Below are positions 30,490 to 40,296 of a DNA stretch of 64,000 bases, piece by piece. Below the pieces are notes generated by a model, which saw nothing but the letters and a program-made list of their open reading frames with translations, ran no database searches and had not been told where the DNA came from. Source of the stretch: Facklamia hominis CCUG 36813 (lineage in GTDB: Bacteria; Bacillota; Bacilli; Lactobacillales; Aerococcaceae); contig NZ_JH932292.1 in NCBI RefSeq assembly GCF_000301035.1, positions 1,106,857 through 1,170,856 of the forward strand. Direction: 5' to 3'. Positions within the stretch are counted from its first letter, which is position 1. The number at the start of each line of letters is the position of its first letter. The translations under genes were made by a program, and so were the position numbers.

Positions 30490-32340
30490 CTAGCGTCCAA
30501 AGAAGTGATTAATCCCTTTTACTAATCCGTCTACCAATTTAGCTTGATAAACCGAATTCGTAACTTGTTTAAATTCGGAATAATTATCCATAAATCCAAG
30601 CTCGACTAGAGCAGAAGGCATGTCAGTTGTACGAGTGACATGAAGATTTTGCGGCCTTGCTCCCATATTTTTAGCACCGGTTTCATTGATTAAGGCATTT
30701 TGTAAACTTTGGGCCAATCGTTTATTCTCATTTAATTTTTCATTTGTTTGATTTTCTGGCGTCATAAAGCCTGGCCAATCAACTGAGCGATCATGATACA
30801 AAGTGACGATTCCTTTTGCAGAACCTGCCAAATTAGCTGGCATCGCATTATGGTGAATCGATACAAAAATATCCGTCTTTAGGTCGTTTGCCAAAGCATT
30901 CCGTGCTTCTAGACTGACAAAGCGGTCATTTTTACGTGTCTCAAAAACCGAATAACCTTGGGCTCTTAACCGATCTGAGACTTGGCGTGCAATCTTTAAG
31001 TTTAAATCTTTTTCCTTGACGCCAAAATTATCCGTACCGGTTTCTGCACCTCCGTGACCTGCATCAATAAAGACTGATCGACTTATTTGAGCCGCCGGTT
31101 TTTGTGGAGTTTGGCTAGCAGGTTGACTAGGTTGACTCACATTAGGCGTTGTTTTTCCAGACTTAACGACCAATTGATTTCCTGGATAGATATAATTGGA
31201 CCTTAGATTATTAAGGCGCTTCAATTCTGGAATGGTAATACCATGCTTGGTAGCGATCGCCCACAAGCTATCTCCCGCTTTAACGGTATAAGTAGCTGGC
31301 CCTTGAGTTGTTGCTTGAGTTGGTGCTTGATGATTACCTGAGTTTTGTGAAACGGTCGGTTTCTTGTCAGGGGTTGGACTAGCATTAGTGTTAGGCTGCT
31401 TCACATAAAGCTGGTTGCCTGCATAGATATAGTTTGATTTTAAATTATTCCATGTTTTAATATTTTGAATAGTGGTACCATACTTGGTCGCAATTGCCCA
31501 TAGGCTATCACCAGGCTTCACTGTATAAACATTCGCAGTAACCGATGGTGATGGTTTAGTTACCACCGGTTTTGAAGGTGTTGGGTTAGCCTGATTATTG
31601 GGGCTAGGTGTTGATATTACTGGACTAACACGCAATTGATTACCCGCATAAATATAATTCGAGCGTAAGTTATTCCACTGCTTTAGCTGCTGAATGGTTA
31701 CACCGTGACGAGTAGCAATGGCCCATAGACTATCACCAGGACGAACGACATAGCTTTTTGCGGCAGAAGTTGGCTGCGTTGGCTGAACAGATGGCTTATT
31801 CACTTTAGTGTCAGTAGCCACTTGATTATTCTTTGTTGGAGTACTTACTTGAACAGCCAGTTGCTTACCTGGATAGATAAAATTCGAAGAAAGATTATTC
31901 CATTGTTTAAGTTGCTGAATGCTTGTTCCGTACTTGTTAGCAATAGCCCATAAACTATCTCCTGCCTTTACCGTATAATCCCCACTCGATTGAGGGGCCG
32001 CTGTCATTCCAGTCCCAGTCGGTTGAGGTTGGGACTGAGTAACTGTACTGGTCGATTGATTGCTAGGTTGAACCGATGCCTGTTCAGTCGTTGACGCTTG
32101 CGGCTGGCTAACGATTAATTGATTCCCTGTAAAAAGATAATTGGAAGACAGATTATTCCATTGCTTTATATTATCCACGGTCACACCGTAACGATCAGCA
32201 ATTAATTGTAAATATTCTCCATGTACCACGCTATGTATTTTAACTTCTTGAGCATGAGCGGTTTGTGCAGAAAGAGCCAAAGCAGCTGATCCCGCAACTG
32301 CTAAAGCTGAAAATTTAAGACGATTAGAATGTGGATTCAT
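30490..32340 (-). CDS. N-acetylmuramoyl-L-alanine amidase with five LysM modules
   Basis: A 616-residue secreted wall hydrolase that should cut between N-acetylmuramic acid and L-Ala of the stem peptide. The signal peptide ends after AHA at residue 30. Five LysM modules follow at about 34-77, 122-163, 197-238, 272-313 and 351-392; modules 2-5 are near copies of one another (GDSLWAIA ... LKxWNNLxSNYIY). From residue 422 an Amidase_3 domain runs to the end: zinc ligands His in DAGHGG (about 429), Glu in KEKDLN (443), His in SIHHNA (496), and the catalytic Glu in ALVELGF. Modules at the N-terminus bind glycan and place the enzyme on the wall. It is a single gene with a terminator. Confidence 0.94.
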   Translation of the reverse strand: MNPHSNRLKFSALAVAGSAALALSAQTAHAQEVKIHSVVHGEYLQLIADRYGVTVDNIKQWNNLSSNYLFTGNQLIVSQPQASTTEQASVQPSNQSTSTVTQSQPQPTGTGMTAAPQSSGDYTVKAGDSLWAIANKYGTSIQQLKQWNNLSSNFIYPGKQLAVQVSTPTKNNQVATDTKVNKPSVQPTQPTSAAKSYVVRPGDSLWAIATRHGVTIQQLKQWNNLRSNYIYAGNQLRVSPVISTPSPNNQANPTPSKPVVTKPSPSVTANVYTVKPGDSLWAIATKYGTTIQNIKTWNNLKSNYIYAGNQLYVKQPNTNASPTPDKKPTVSQNSGNHQAPTQATTQGPATYTVKAGDSLWAIATKHGITIPELKRLNNLRSNYIYPGNQLVVKSGKTTPNVSQPSQPASQTPQKPAAQISRSVFIDAGHGGAETGTDNFGVKEKDLNLKIARQVSDRLRAQGYSVFETRKNDRFVSLEARNALANDLKTDIFVSIHHNAMPANLAGSAKGIVTLYHDRSVDWPGFMTPENQTNEKLNENKRLAQSLQNALINETGAKNMGARPQNLHVTRTTDMPSALVELGFMDNYSEFKQVTNSVYQAKLVDGLVKGINHFFGR

Positions 32341-32415
32341 TAGCGGTAACTCCTTGATCTATTTTATAATTCCATCATACCATAGATTGTATCATAAAGG
32401 GATTAAATCTAAAAA

Positions 32416-32442
32416 ACTCAAGGACGATTTACGTCCTTGAGT
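32416..32442 (-). terminator. Terminator of groES-groEL
   Basis: Perfect 11-bp arms ACTCAAGGACG (32416-32426) and complement (32432-32442) with a 5-base loop; the minus strand continues into TTTTT. Confidence 0.9.
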
Positions 32443-32471
32443 TCTTAAATTCATTTACTATGAAAGCCTGA

Positions 32472-34100
<1,629 letters not shown>

Positions 34101-34113
34101 CTACTCTATTTGA

Positions 34114-34380
34114 CTATTCAACAACTGCTAGAACTTCTTTAAGTTCAATAATAACAAAGTCTTCATTATTATCATTAACTTCTGTTGCTGCAAAAGACTT
34201 ATAGATCACTTGATCGCCAACTTTAATACCGTCTTTTTCTTCAATTTCATTTCCTAAGGCAACTACTTGCCCGATTTGTTGTTTTTCTTGAGCAGCAGTT
34301 GGTAATACAAAGCCACTGGCTGTTGTTGATTCTGCTTCTTTGGCTTTTAATACAATACGTTTTGCTAATGGTTTTAACAT
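34114..34380 (-). CDS. groS: Co-chaperonin GroES (HSP10)
   Basis: An 88-residue GroES, lid of the GroEL chamber. It has LKPLAKRIVLK at the start, the mobile-loop segment ESTTASGFVLP and the GDQVIYKSFAATEV strand. The start at 34380 is chosen because GGAGGG lies 6 bases before it and because this is the conserved GroES N-terminus; the frame extends to 34401 without a ribosome site. It heads the groES-groEL operon. Confidence 0.97.
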   Translation of the reverse strand: MLKPLAKRIVLKAKEAESTTASGFVLPTAAQEKQQIGQVVALGNEIEEKDGIKVGDQVIYKSFAATEVNDNNEDFVIIELKEVLAVVE

Positions 34381-34415
34381 TGTGTTCCCTCCATTTTTCA
34401 TCCTTCATTCCAGGG

Positions 34416-34442
34416 TTAGCACTCTTAATCGTCAAGTGCTAA
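34416..34442 (-). promoter_or_regulatory. CIRCE operator (HrcA binding site)
   Basis: Inverted repeat TTAGCACTC-N9-AAGTGCTAA at 34416-34424 and 34434-34442; the consensus is TTAGCACTC-N9-GAGTGCTAA, so only one base differs. It lies between the promoter and the groES ribosome site. hrcA itself is not in the window. Confidence 0.96.
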
Positions 34443-34453
34443 CCTCTATCTTT

Positions 34454-34482
34454 ATTATAGTAGATGACTTTCTAAAAAGCAA
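34454..34482 (-). promoter_or_regulatory. groES-groEL promoter
   Basis: Minus strand: -35 TTGCTT at 34477-34482, 17-base spacer, -10 TATAAT at 34454-34459. The CIRCE element starts about 12 bases downstream, covering the transcript start. Confidence 0.85.
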
Positions 34483-34514
34483 GGGAAATGTTTGCCCTTC
34501 TCTCCAAAGAAAAA

Positions 34515-34540
34515 AGACCCCGATCCTATGATCGCGGTCT
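34515..34540. terminator. Terminator downstream of rex
   Basis: Arms AGACCCCGATC (34515-34525) and GATCGCGGTCT (34530-34540) pair with one mismatch; on the minus strand TTTTTTC follows. It lies 34 bases after the rex stop codon. Confidence 0.75.
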
Positions 34541-34573
34541 CTCAATTTTTTACGATTTCTCCCTACTTCGCTA

Positions 34574-35197
34574 CTATTCCTGATTAATAAAATATATCAA
34601 GGTCTGCAACTCATTTGTTAAATCAACATTCTGAACCCGAACATGGTCAGGAACTTGAAAACGAAGTGGCGTAAAATTCAATACTCCCCTTATCCCTACT
34701 TCAACCAGGCGTTCCATCACTTGTTCAGCTACCTCTTGAGGAACCGTTAAAATCGCCACTTTCACTTGATTCTTCTTTAATTGCTCCTCCATCTCATCCA
34801 TCGAGTAGATCGGAACTTGACCATGTTTACTACCAATAAGATCTGGGTTAATGTCAAAAGCCAATCCAATACGGACGTTATTTGACTTGCGAAAATTATA
34901 GTTTAGCAAAGCATTTCCCAAAGATCCAACACCAATTAAAGCCGTCGTGATCAATTGATCCTGGTTTAGAGCCTTAGAGAAAAATTGCAATAAATATTCT
35001 ACATCGTAGCCATAGCCTCTTTTGCCCAATGCACCAAAATACGAAAAATCCCTTCGAATCGTTGCACTATCTACTTTTACTGCTTCACTTAATTCAGAAG
35101 ACGAAATTCTATCTTTGCCCGCATTATACAAAAATCTTAAATAACGGTGGTAAATTGGCAAACGTTTAGCAGTTGCCTTTGGTATTTTTTGAGTCAT
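34574..35197 (-). CDS. rex: Redox-sensing transcriptional repressor Rex
   Basis: Rex senses the NADH/NAD+ ratio and represses fermentation and anaerobic genes when NADH is low. The 207-residue protein has an N-terminal winged helix ([37 protein letters not shown], residues 30-68), a Rossmann domain with [12 protein letters not shown] and [10 protein letters not shown], and the domain-swapped C-terminal helix [13 protein letters not shown]. All are at the expected positions. It is a single gene divergent from the ABC-F gene; I see no convincing TTGTGAA-type Rex box in the 166 bases between them. Confidence 0.96.
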   Translation of the reverse strand: MTQKIPKATAKRLPIYHRYLRFLYNAGKDRISSSELSEAVKVDSATIRRDFSYFGALGKRGYGYDVEYLLQFFSKALNQDQLITTALIGVGSLGNALLNYNFRKSNNVRIGLAFDINPDLIGSKHGQVPIYSMDEMEEQLKKNQVKVAILTVPQEVAEQVMERLVEVGIRGVLNFTPLRFQVPDHVRVQNVDLTNELQTLIYFINQE

Positions 35198-35372
35198 TGT
35201 TCGCCTCCATTCTAAATTTTTGATAAATCATCATTATTTATTAACATTCTCTATTTATTAGTATATCATCATTTGATACTTCTGCCAATTTCAATTCATG
35301 CTTCTATCTAGTTAATCTATATGATTTTCGGGAAACATGCTATAATAAATCTTACTAGAAAGGATGACGGCG

Positions 35373-37343
35373 ATGATTTTACTTCAAGCTCATGATGTCA
35401 GTCGACGCTTTGGCGATGAAACTCTTTATGAAAAGGTTAATTTTTCAATTCAAGAAAGAGACCGTATCGCATTAGTCGGACGAAACGGAACCGGTAAATC
35501 GACCTTACTCAAACAAATTATGGGGCAAGAACCCATTAATAACGGTCACATCGCTAAAGCCAAGGGATTAAAAATTGGCTATTTAGAACAGCATGTCGCT
35601 CTCCATTCCCCCAAGTCCATTTGGGAAGAAATGGAAAGTGTCTTTAAAGATAAGTTACAACTACGAGAGCAAGCTATACAAGCCGCAGACGAAGTGAGTC
35701 TATTAGCTAAAGAAGGGCTTATCGACGGTCCCCAATACCATGAAGCCCTAAAAAAATATGACCAACTCAATCTCGCTCTTGAAGAGAAAAATGCCTTTCA
35801 AATTGAATCCGACATCCGGACAGTCCTCCATGGTTTTGGCTTTACAGAAGAAGATTATGACCGTCCCATTCAAAGCCTCTCCGGCGGTCAAAAAACAAGG
35901 CTTGCTTTAGCGGCGATACTTCTCAAGGATTACGATTTACTGATCCTTGATGAACCCACCAATCATCTTGATATGGAAACATTGGCTTGGTTAGAGTCCT
36001 TCCTACAAACCTATCAAGGAGCCCTTCTAATTGTCTCTCATGATCGCTACTTCCTAGACAACGTGGTCAATCAGGTCTATGAATTACGTCACCAAGAGTT
36101 CCATCATTATAAGGGAAATTATAGTTACTATGTAGAGGAAAAAGCAACACGGCAAGCTAAAGAATGGAAAGAATACCTTAAACAACAAAGCCAAATTGCT
36201 AAATTAGAAGACTTTATCCAAAAGAATATTGTCCGTGCTTCTACGACCAAACGTGCCCAAAGTCGTCGGAAACAGTTAGATAAAATGCAGCGAATCGATA
36301 AACCTCTCCAGGACAAGCAAGCACCACGTATTCAATTTTCCACAATGAGTGAGTCTGGCGAACGGGTTATTGAATGCCAAGAGCTCGCCATTGGCTATCC
36401 GAATGTCCCTCCTCTCAGTCATGGGATCGACTTAGACTTACGCAAGCAAGATGCTATCGCCATTGTCGGCCCAAACGGAATTGGAAAATCGACCTTATTA
36501 AAAACCCTAATCGGTCTACTCCCCCCAAAAGCCGGGCAGGTTAATTTCGGTAGTAATGTTGACTACGGCTATTATGCTCAAAACGTCAATGCACTCGATG
36601 GTGATTTAACCGTTCTTGAAACCCTATGGCAGGCACACGATACAACCGATGAATGGAAAATCCGATCAATTCTAGCCTCTTTTCTCTTTGATTCAGATAG
36701 TGTGGATAAAAAAGTCAGCTTATTAAGCGGAGGAGAAAAGGCTCGCTTAGCCCTAGCCTTACTCGCTTGCGATCATGATAATACTTTGATTCTTGACGAA
36801 CCCACCAACCACTTAGATATTGATTCAAAAGAGGTCTTAGAACAAGCCCTTATTGAATACGATGGCACTTTACTCTTCGTTTCACATGATCGCTACTTTA
36901 TCAATCGCATTGCTTCAAAAGTTTTTGAACTTCATCCCGACGGAGGAACTCTCTACTTAGGTGATTTTGATTACTATATGGCAAAGAAAAAAGAACAAGC
37001 CGCCTTTCAGGAGAATAGCCAAAGTAAAGAAGCCTCACCTATCGCAAAACCCTCTAAGATAAATAGCTATGAAGAGAATAAACAACTTAAACGAGAATAC
37101 CGGAAATTATTAACTGCCGTGGAAGAAGCTCTCGAAGACAATGATCAACTTGAAGATGAAAAACAAAAACTTCACGAAAAGATGATCGAAGCCTCCCACG
37201 CTAATGATCAAGACCAACTTTTAAAACTCGACCAAGCTTTAAAACTTTGTCAAGATAATATTGATCAAGCGTTGGAAAAGTGGGAGACTGCGACTCTTGC
37301 GTTGGAAGATTTCGAAGCGGAAAACCCCGGATTGACTATCTAA
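35373..37343 (+). CDS. ABC-F family ATP-binding protein, YdiF-like
   Basis: A soluble protein of 656 residues with two ABC ATPase domains in one chain and no membrane segments: first domain GRNGTGKST, signature LSGGQKTR, LLILDEPTNHLD; second domain GPNGIGKST, LSGGEKAR, LILDEPTNHLD. Between them is the basic linker (P-site tRNA-interaction motif; AKLEDFIQKNIVRASTTKRAQSRRKQL) and at the C-terminus a coiled coil (KQLKREYRKLLTAVEEALEDNDQLEDEKQKL). This is the ABC-F layout of translation factors acting at the ribosomal E site, nearest YdiF in Bacillus. The ATG at 35373 is chosen because AAAGG abuts the earlier ATG at 35364. It is not clearly of the antibiotic-resistance type. Confidence 0.9.
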   Translation: MILLQAHDVSRRFGDETLYEKVNFSIQERDRIALVGRNGTGKSTLLKQIMGQEPINNGHIAKAKGLKIGYLEQHVALHSPKSIWEEMESVFKDKLQLREQAIQAADEVSLLAKEGLIDGPQYHEALKKYDQLNLALEEKNAFQIESDIRTVLHGFGFTEEDYDRPIQSLSGGQKTRLALAAILLKDYDLLILDEPTNHLDMETLAWLESFLQTYQGALLIVSHDRYFLDNVVNQVYELRHQEFHHYKGNYSYYVEEKATRQAKEWKEYLKQQSQIAKLEDFIQKNIVRASTTKRAQSRRKQLDKMQRIDKPLQDKQAPRIQFSTMSESGERVIECQELAIGYPNVPPLSHGIDLDLRKQDAIAIVGPNGIGKSTLLKTLIGLLPPKAGQVNFGSNVDYGYYAQNVNALDGDLTVLETLWQAHDTTDEWKIRSILASFLFDSDSVDKKVSLLSGGEKARLALALLACDHDNTLILDEPTNHLDIDSKEVLEQALIEYDGTLLFVSHDRYFINRIASKVFELHPDGGTLYLGDFDYYMAKKKEQAAFQENSQSKEASPIAKPSKINSYEENKQLKREYRKLLTAVEEALEDNDQLEDEKQKLHEKMIEASHANDQDQLLKLDQALKLCQDNIDQALEKWETATLALEDFEAENPGLTI

Positions 37344-37383
37344 AAAACGTTAACCCTCCTAACTTAGGGGGTTAACGTTTTTT
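37342..37383. terminator. Bidirectional terminator between the ABC-F gene and tsaD
   Basis: Arms AACGTTAACCC and GGGTTAACGTT pair perfectly and extend through CCTAA/TTAGG with one bulged base; A-run before and T-run after serve both converging genes. Confidence 0.9.
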
Positions 37384-37406
37384 ATTGTAACTCACTTAAA
37401 TTTCTT

Positions 37407-38444
37407 TTAATCTATCTCATCGCGGAAATCCATATCTGGTCGTGCATTTAGATCTAATCTTGAAAAATCTCCTGCTAAATATAATGGATAAGCTGCTGCT
37501 GCAATCATCGCTGCATTATCCCCGCATAAAGACAAAGGTGGAATCAACAGTTTTGTTTGAGGGTATTTTTCTCGGAATAAGCATTCAAGCGCTGAGCGCA
37601 AACCTGAATTAGCAGCTACGCCTCCTGCCAAAACAAATTGTTTTGCCGCGGGATTCATTGACATAGCTCGATCAACCTTGGTCAATAACACCTCTATTAC
37701 CGCTGCTTGAAATGAGGCCGCTAGGTCTACAGAATTAACGCTTTGACCTCTTTGGTGAAGATTATGCACCGTATTCATGACTGCTGATTTCATCCCAGAA
37801 AAAGAAAAATCTAGAGAATCTTCTTCCAATAGGGCTCTTGGAATATCATAAAACTTAGCATCTCCCTCATGTGCCAATTGGTCTAAATGCTTACCAGCAG
37901 GATAGGGTAAATCTATCAACCGGCCTACTTTATCATAGGCTTCACCCACCGCATCATCCAATGTTTCTCCTAAAACTCGAAAGTCGTTATCATGTTCCAT
38001 CCAAACTAACTCGGTATGTCCCCCACTTACAATCAGGGATAAAAGAGGATATTCCAAAGGATACACCAAGCGGCTTGCAAAAATATGCCCAGCTAGATGA
38101 TTGACCCCAATTAAAGGCTTATCATATAGAAAGGCGAGGGTCTTAGCTGCGGTTATACCAACAAGTAACGGGCCCACTAAGCCAGGCCCTTGAGTCACAG
38201 CAATCGCATCCACTTTCTCCACACTATCTAATCCGGCTTTTTCTAAAGCCATGGTTAGGATTTGCGTGATCTGTTCTACATGGTGGCGACTTGCAACCTC
38301 TGGAACGACGCCCCCAAAGCGCATATGACTCTTCACCTGAGAAGCTACAATATTAGCTAATAATTCCTCCCCGTTTTTAACGATCGCCACACTTGTCTCA
38401 TCGCAGGACGACTCAATTGCTAGAATTAATTGATCTTCTTTCAT
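37407..38444 (-). CDS. tsaD: tRNA N6-threonylcarbamoyladenosine synthase subunit TsaD
   Basis: TsaD transfers threonylcarbamoyl to A37 of tRNAs that read ANN codons, with TsaB as partner. The 345-residue protein has ILAIESSCDETSVAIV at the start, the metal-binding HLAGH motif (GVNHLAGHIFA), SGGHTELV, DDAVGEAYDKVGR, and VAANSGLR near the end, all typical of the ASKHA-fold family. It is the last gene of a four-gene run: tsaB, a GNAT gene, rimI, tsaD, and starts one base after rimI. Confidence 0.97.
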   Translation of the reverse strand: MKEDQLILAIESSCDETSVAIVKNGEELLANIVASQVKSHMRFGGVVPEVASRHHVEQITQILTMALEKAGLDSVEKVDAIAVTQGPGLVGPLLVGITAAKTLAFLYDKPLIGVNHLAGHIFASRLVYPLEYPLLSLIVSGGHTELVWMEHDNDFRVLGETLDDAVGEAYDKVGRLIDLPYPAGKHLDQLAHEGDAKFYDIPRALLEEDSLDFSFSGMKSAVMNTVHNLHQRGQSVNSVDLAASFQAAVIEVLLTKVDRAMSMNPAAKQFVLAGGVAANSGLRSALECLFREKYPQTKLLIPPLSLCGDNAAMIAAAAYPLYLAGDFSRLDLNARPDMDFRDEID

Positions 38445-38445
38445 T

Positions 38446-38895
38446 TCAAGACCCCTTCCTCACTAAATCCAACTGCATCACCAAGGCATCATCCAATGGG
38501 CTTGTATAATAATCCTTTCGGCAAGCCAGCACATTAAAACAAGCCTGGTGATACAAGGATCGTGCTGCTAGATTTTGACGACGTACTTCAAGGTAAATCG
38601 ATTGAACCGACTGATTCGTTAATTCATCCACCATGGCTTGCAGCAATCCTTTGGCAACCCCTTGTTTGCGACAACTAGGGTCTACAAAAATATATGTTAT
38701 TTCTGCTTGATCAAGCACTTGGTGCCAACCACAATATCCCATTATTTTTCGATCCTCTATCGCCACAATTAAATGACTATAGTCTAAGGCTAGGTCTTCT
38801 TTAGTCATTGATGGTGTCCAAGAAAAGATCTGGTTGTTTTCTTCAATGTAGGTCTGAATCCACTGAGGAGGTTCTTGATAAAATATTTGAAACAT
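38446..38895 (-). CDS. rimI: Ribosomal protein alanine N-acetyltransferase RimI
   Basis: A 149-residue GNAT protein. It has the acetyl-CoA loop CRKQGVAKGLL (R/Q-x-x-G-x-G/A) and the RimI-specific C-terminal block YLEVRRQNLAARSLYHQACFNVLACRKDYYTSPLDDALVM. RimI acetylates the N-terminus of ribosomal protein S18 in E. coli; in Firmicutes its gene travels with tsaB and tsaD as here. It lies one base before tsaD and 12 bases after the second GNAT gene. Confidence 0.88.
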   Translation of the reverse strand: MFQIFYQEPPQWIQTYIEENNQIFSWTPSMTKEDLALDYSHLIVAIEDRKIMGYCGWHQVLDQAEITYIFVDPSCRKQGVAKGLLQAMVDELTNQSVQSIYLEVRRQNLAARSLYHQACFNVLACRKDYYTSPLDDALVMQLDLVRKGS

Positions 38896-38907
38896 ACTGT
38901 ATCTTCC

Positions 38908-39447
38908 TTACAAGAATCTTTTTAACAAGAGGGCTGTTTCACCATCATCGTAATAAAAGTTTTTTTTACCAATTTGCATAAAATCATGTTGGTAATAAAA
39001 TTTTTGTGCCTGACTATTCGATTCTCGAACCTCTAAAGTTGTGTATTTTTTCCCCAAGTATCGACTAGCCTTTAACCAATACTCTAGCATAGAGTGACCC
39101 AAGCCTACACCCTGATATTCCGGTAACAGCAATAAATGACTGATGTGACTATAATCTTTCACGAATCGACCGGTGATCATCCCGACCAGAGGATAATCAG
39201 AATGATTACTTTTTTCTAATACCAAATACACCAAATTTCGATTATACTTCCAATCACGCTCAAAGTCCTTCAAGTCCCAAGCCAGATAACCCTGATATGC
39301 CTTCCCTTCCATCTCAACCATTTGAGGAAGATCTTCATAAGTCGCTAAACGCAATCTAATCATACTATCTTGCTGATTCGGTTTAGCAAGCTTATATACC
39401 ATTTCTCCTTCTGCCATAGCTTTAATAGAAGCTTCCAAGGCTTTCAT
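38908..39447 (-). CDS. GNAT family N-acetyltransferase between tsaB and rimI
   Basis: A GNAT protein with the acetyl-CoA loop PEYQGVGLGHSML and the terminal motif TTLEVRESNSQAQKFYYQHDFMQIGKKNFYYDDGETALLL. It is related to RimI but lacks RimI's exact C-terminal sequence, so it is a second, diverged member. The start is uncertain: I use the ATG at 39447 (MKALEASIKAM), with AAGGGG 13 bases upstream, which leaves a 40-base gap from tsaB; other ATG codons at 39507, 39414, 39402 and 39363 are in frame, and the last begins directly at the GNAT domain (MIRLRLATYEDL). Substrate is unknown. Confidence 0.8.
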   Translation of the reverse strand: MKALEASIKAMAEGEMVYKLAKPNQQDSMIRLRLATYEDLPQMVEMEGKAYQGYLAWDLKDFERDWKYNRNLVYLVLEKSNHSDYPLVGMITGRFVKDYSHISHLLLLPEYQGVGLGHSMLEYWLKASRYLGKKYTTLEVRESNSQAQKFYYQHDFMQIGKKNFYYDDGETALLLKRFL

Positions 39448-39487
39448 ATGAGGGTGGTGAACCCCTTGGTTAAATTTAAAAAAATTA

Positions 39488-40270
39488 TTAAGACAAGTCG
39501 GTTTCATCCGTTTGTTCCACATAACTTTCTTGTTCACTGGCACCTAATTCAACTGACCGTTTCTGAGCCCATTCTTGCTCAGCCAAGCTCTCATGCGCAT
39601 AAAAAGGCACGAACAGATTTGGATCACTGACTAAGCTAGTCGGTAAAAATGGTAATCTTTGAAGAGTAACTAGTGCTGAAGGTCCCTCAATGATTTGATA
39701 AGTTCCGTCCCATTCTAAGAGATGCTCATGAATAAGCGGAGTAAGGTCCCCCGCTTGATCAATGACCCAATAAATCCTACGGTAGCCTTTACCGTTCACT
39801 AACGGAAGCAATTGATCTTTTAACCAACATTCAAAATCAAAATGCCCTTCTTCGAGCATGGAATGTAAGTAGCCATCGCGCCATGTATAAGCCCCAGCAT
39901 AAACACTTTGCCTTCTAGCATTCATAATAGGTAATACTAAAGCCTGAGCATCATGATCTAAAATTTGACTAGCCATAGCGGCTAAACTAGAAAAAGAATA
40001 TAGTTGAACCGACTTGGCGACCGCCCATGTTTTAGCAAAAGTTGCTCCAATCCGCATACCGGTGTAAGAGCCCGGACCTCTTCCAATATATAGAGCCTTA
40101 ATCGATTCATGCGACCAGCCAGCATTCTTTATGAGCTGGTTCACCAAAGGAATCAGGGTTTGCCCATGTTGCTTTGATAATTGATAAGTTTGATCAAGTA
40201 CCAGTTGATCATCTTGAAATAAAGCGAGCGATAAAGCATTGGTTGAGGTATCTACCGCTAAACTTTTCAT
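39488..40270 (-). CDS. tsaB: tRNA threonylcarbamoyladenosine biosynthesis protein TsaB
   Basis: TsaB is the catalytically inactive ASKHA-fold partner that stabilises TsaD. The 260-residue protein begins SLAVDTSTNALSLALFQDD and contains SKQHGQTLIPLVNQLI, the family motif GRGPGSYTGMRIGATFAK and FSSLAAMA. The C-terminal acidic tail (SEQESYVEQTDETDLS) is extra. The start at 40270 is chosen for AAAGGAAG upstream; the longer frame from 40318 overlaps the end of proS. It opens the tsaB-GNAT-rimI-tsaD run, 26 bases after proS. Confidence 0.94.
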   Translation of the reverse strand: MKSLAVDTSTNALSLALFQDDQLVLDQTYQLSKQHGQTLIPLVNQLIKNAGWSHESIKALYIGRGPGSYTGMRIGATFAKTWAVAKSVQLYSFSSLAAMASQILDHDAQALVLPIMNARRQSVYAGAYTWRDGYLHSMLEEGHFDFECWLKDQLLPLVNGKGYRRIYWVIDQAGDLTPLIHEHLLEWDGTYQIIEGPSALVTLQRLPFLPTSLVSDPNLFVPFYAHESLAEQEWAQKRSVELGASEQESYVEQTDETDLS

Positions 40271-40296
40271 GCTGACTTCCTTTCCAAATATACCGA

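Noticed and set aside
35198-35372. Rex operator in the rex/ABC-F divergent region
   Set aside because: No TTGTGAA-N-TTCACAA-like palindrome is visible.
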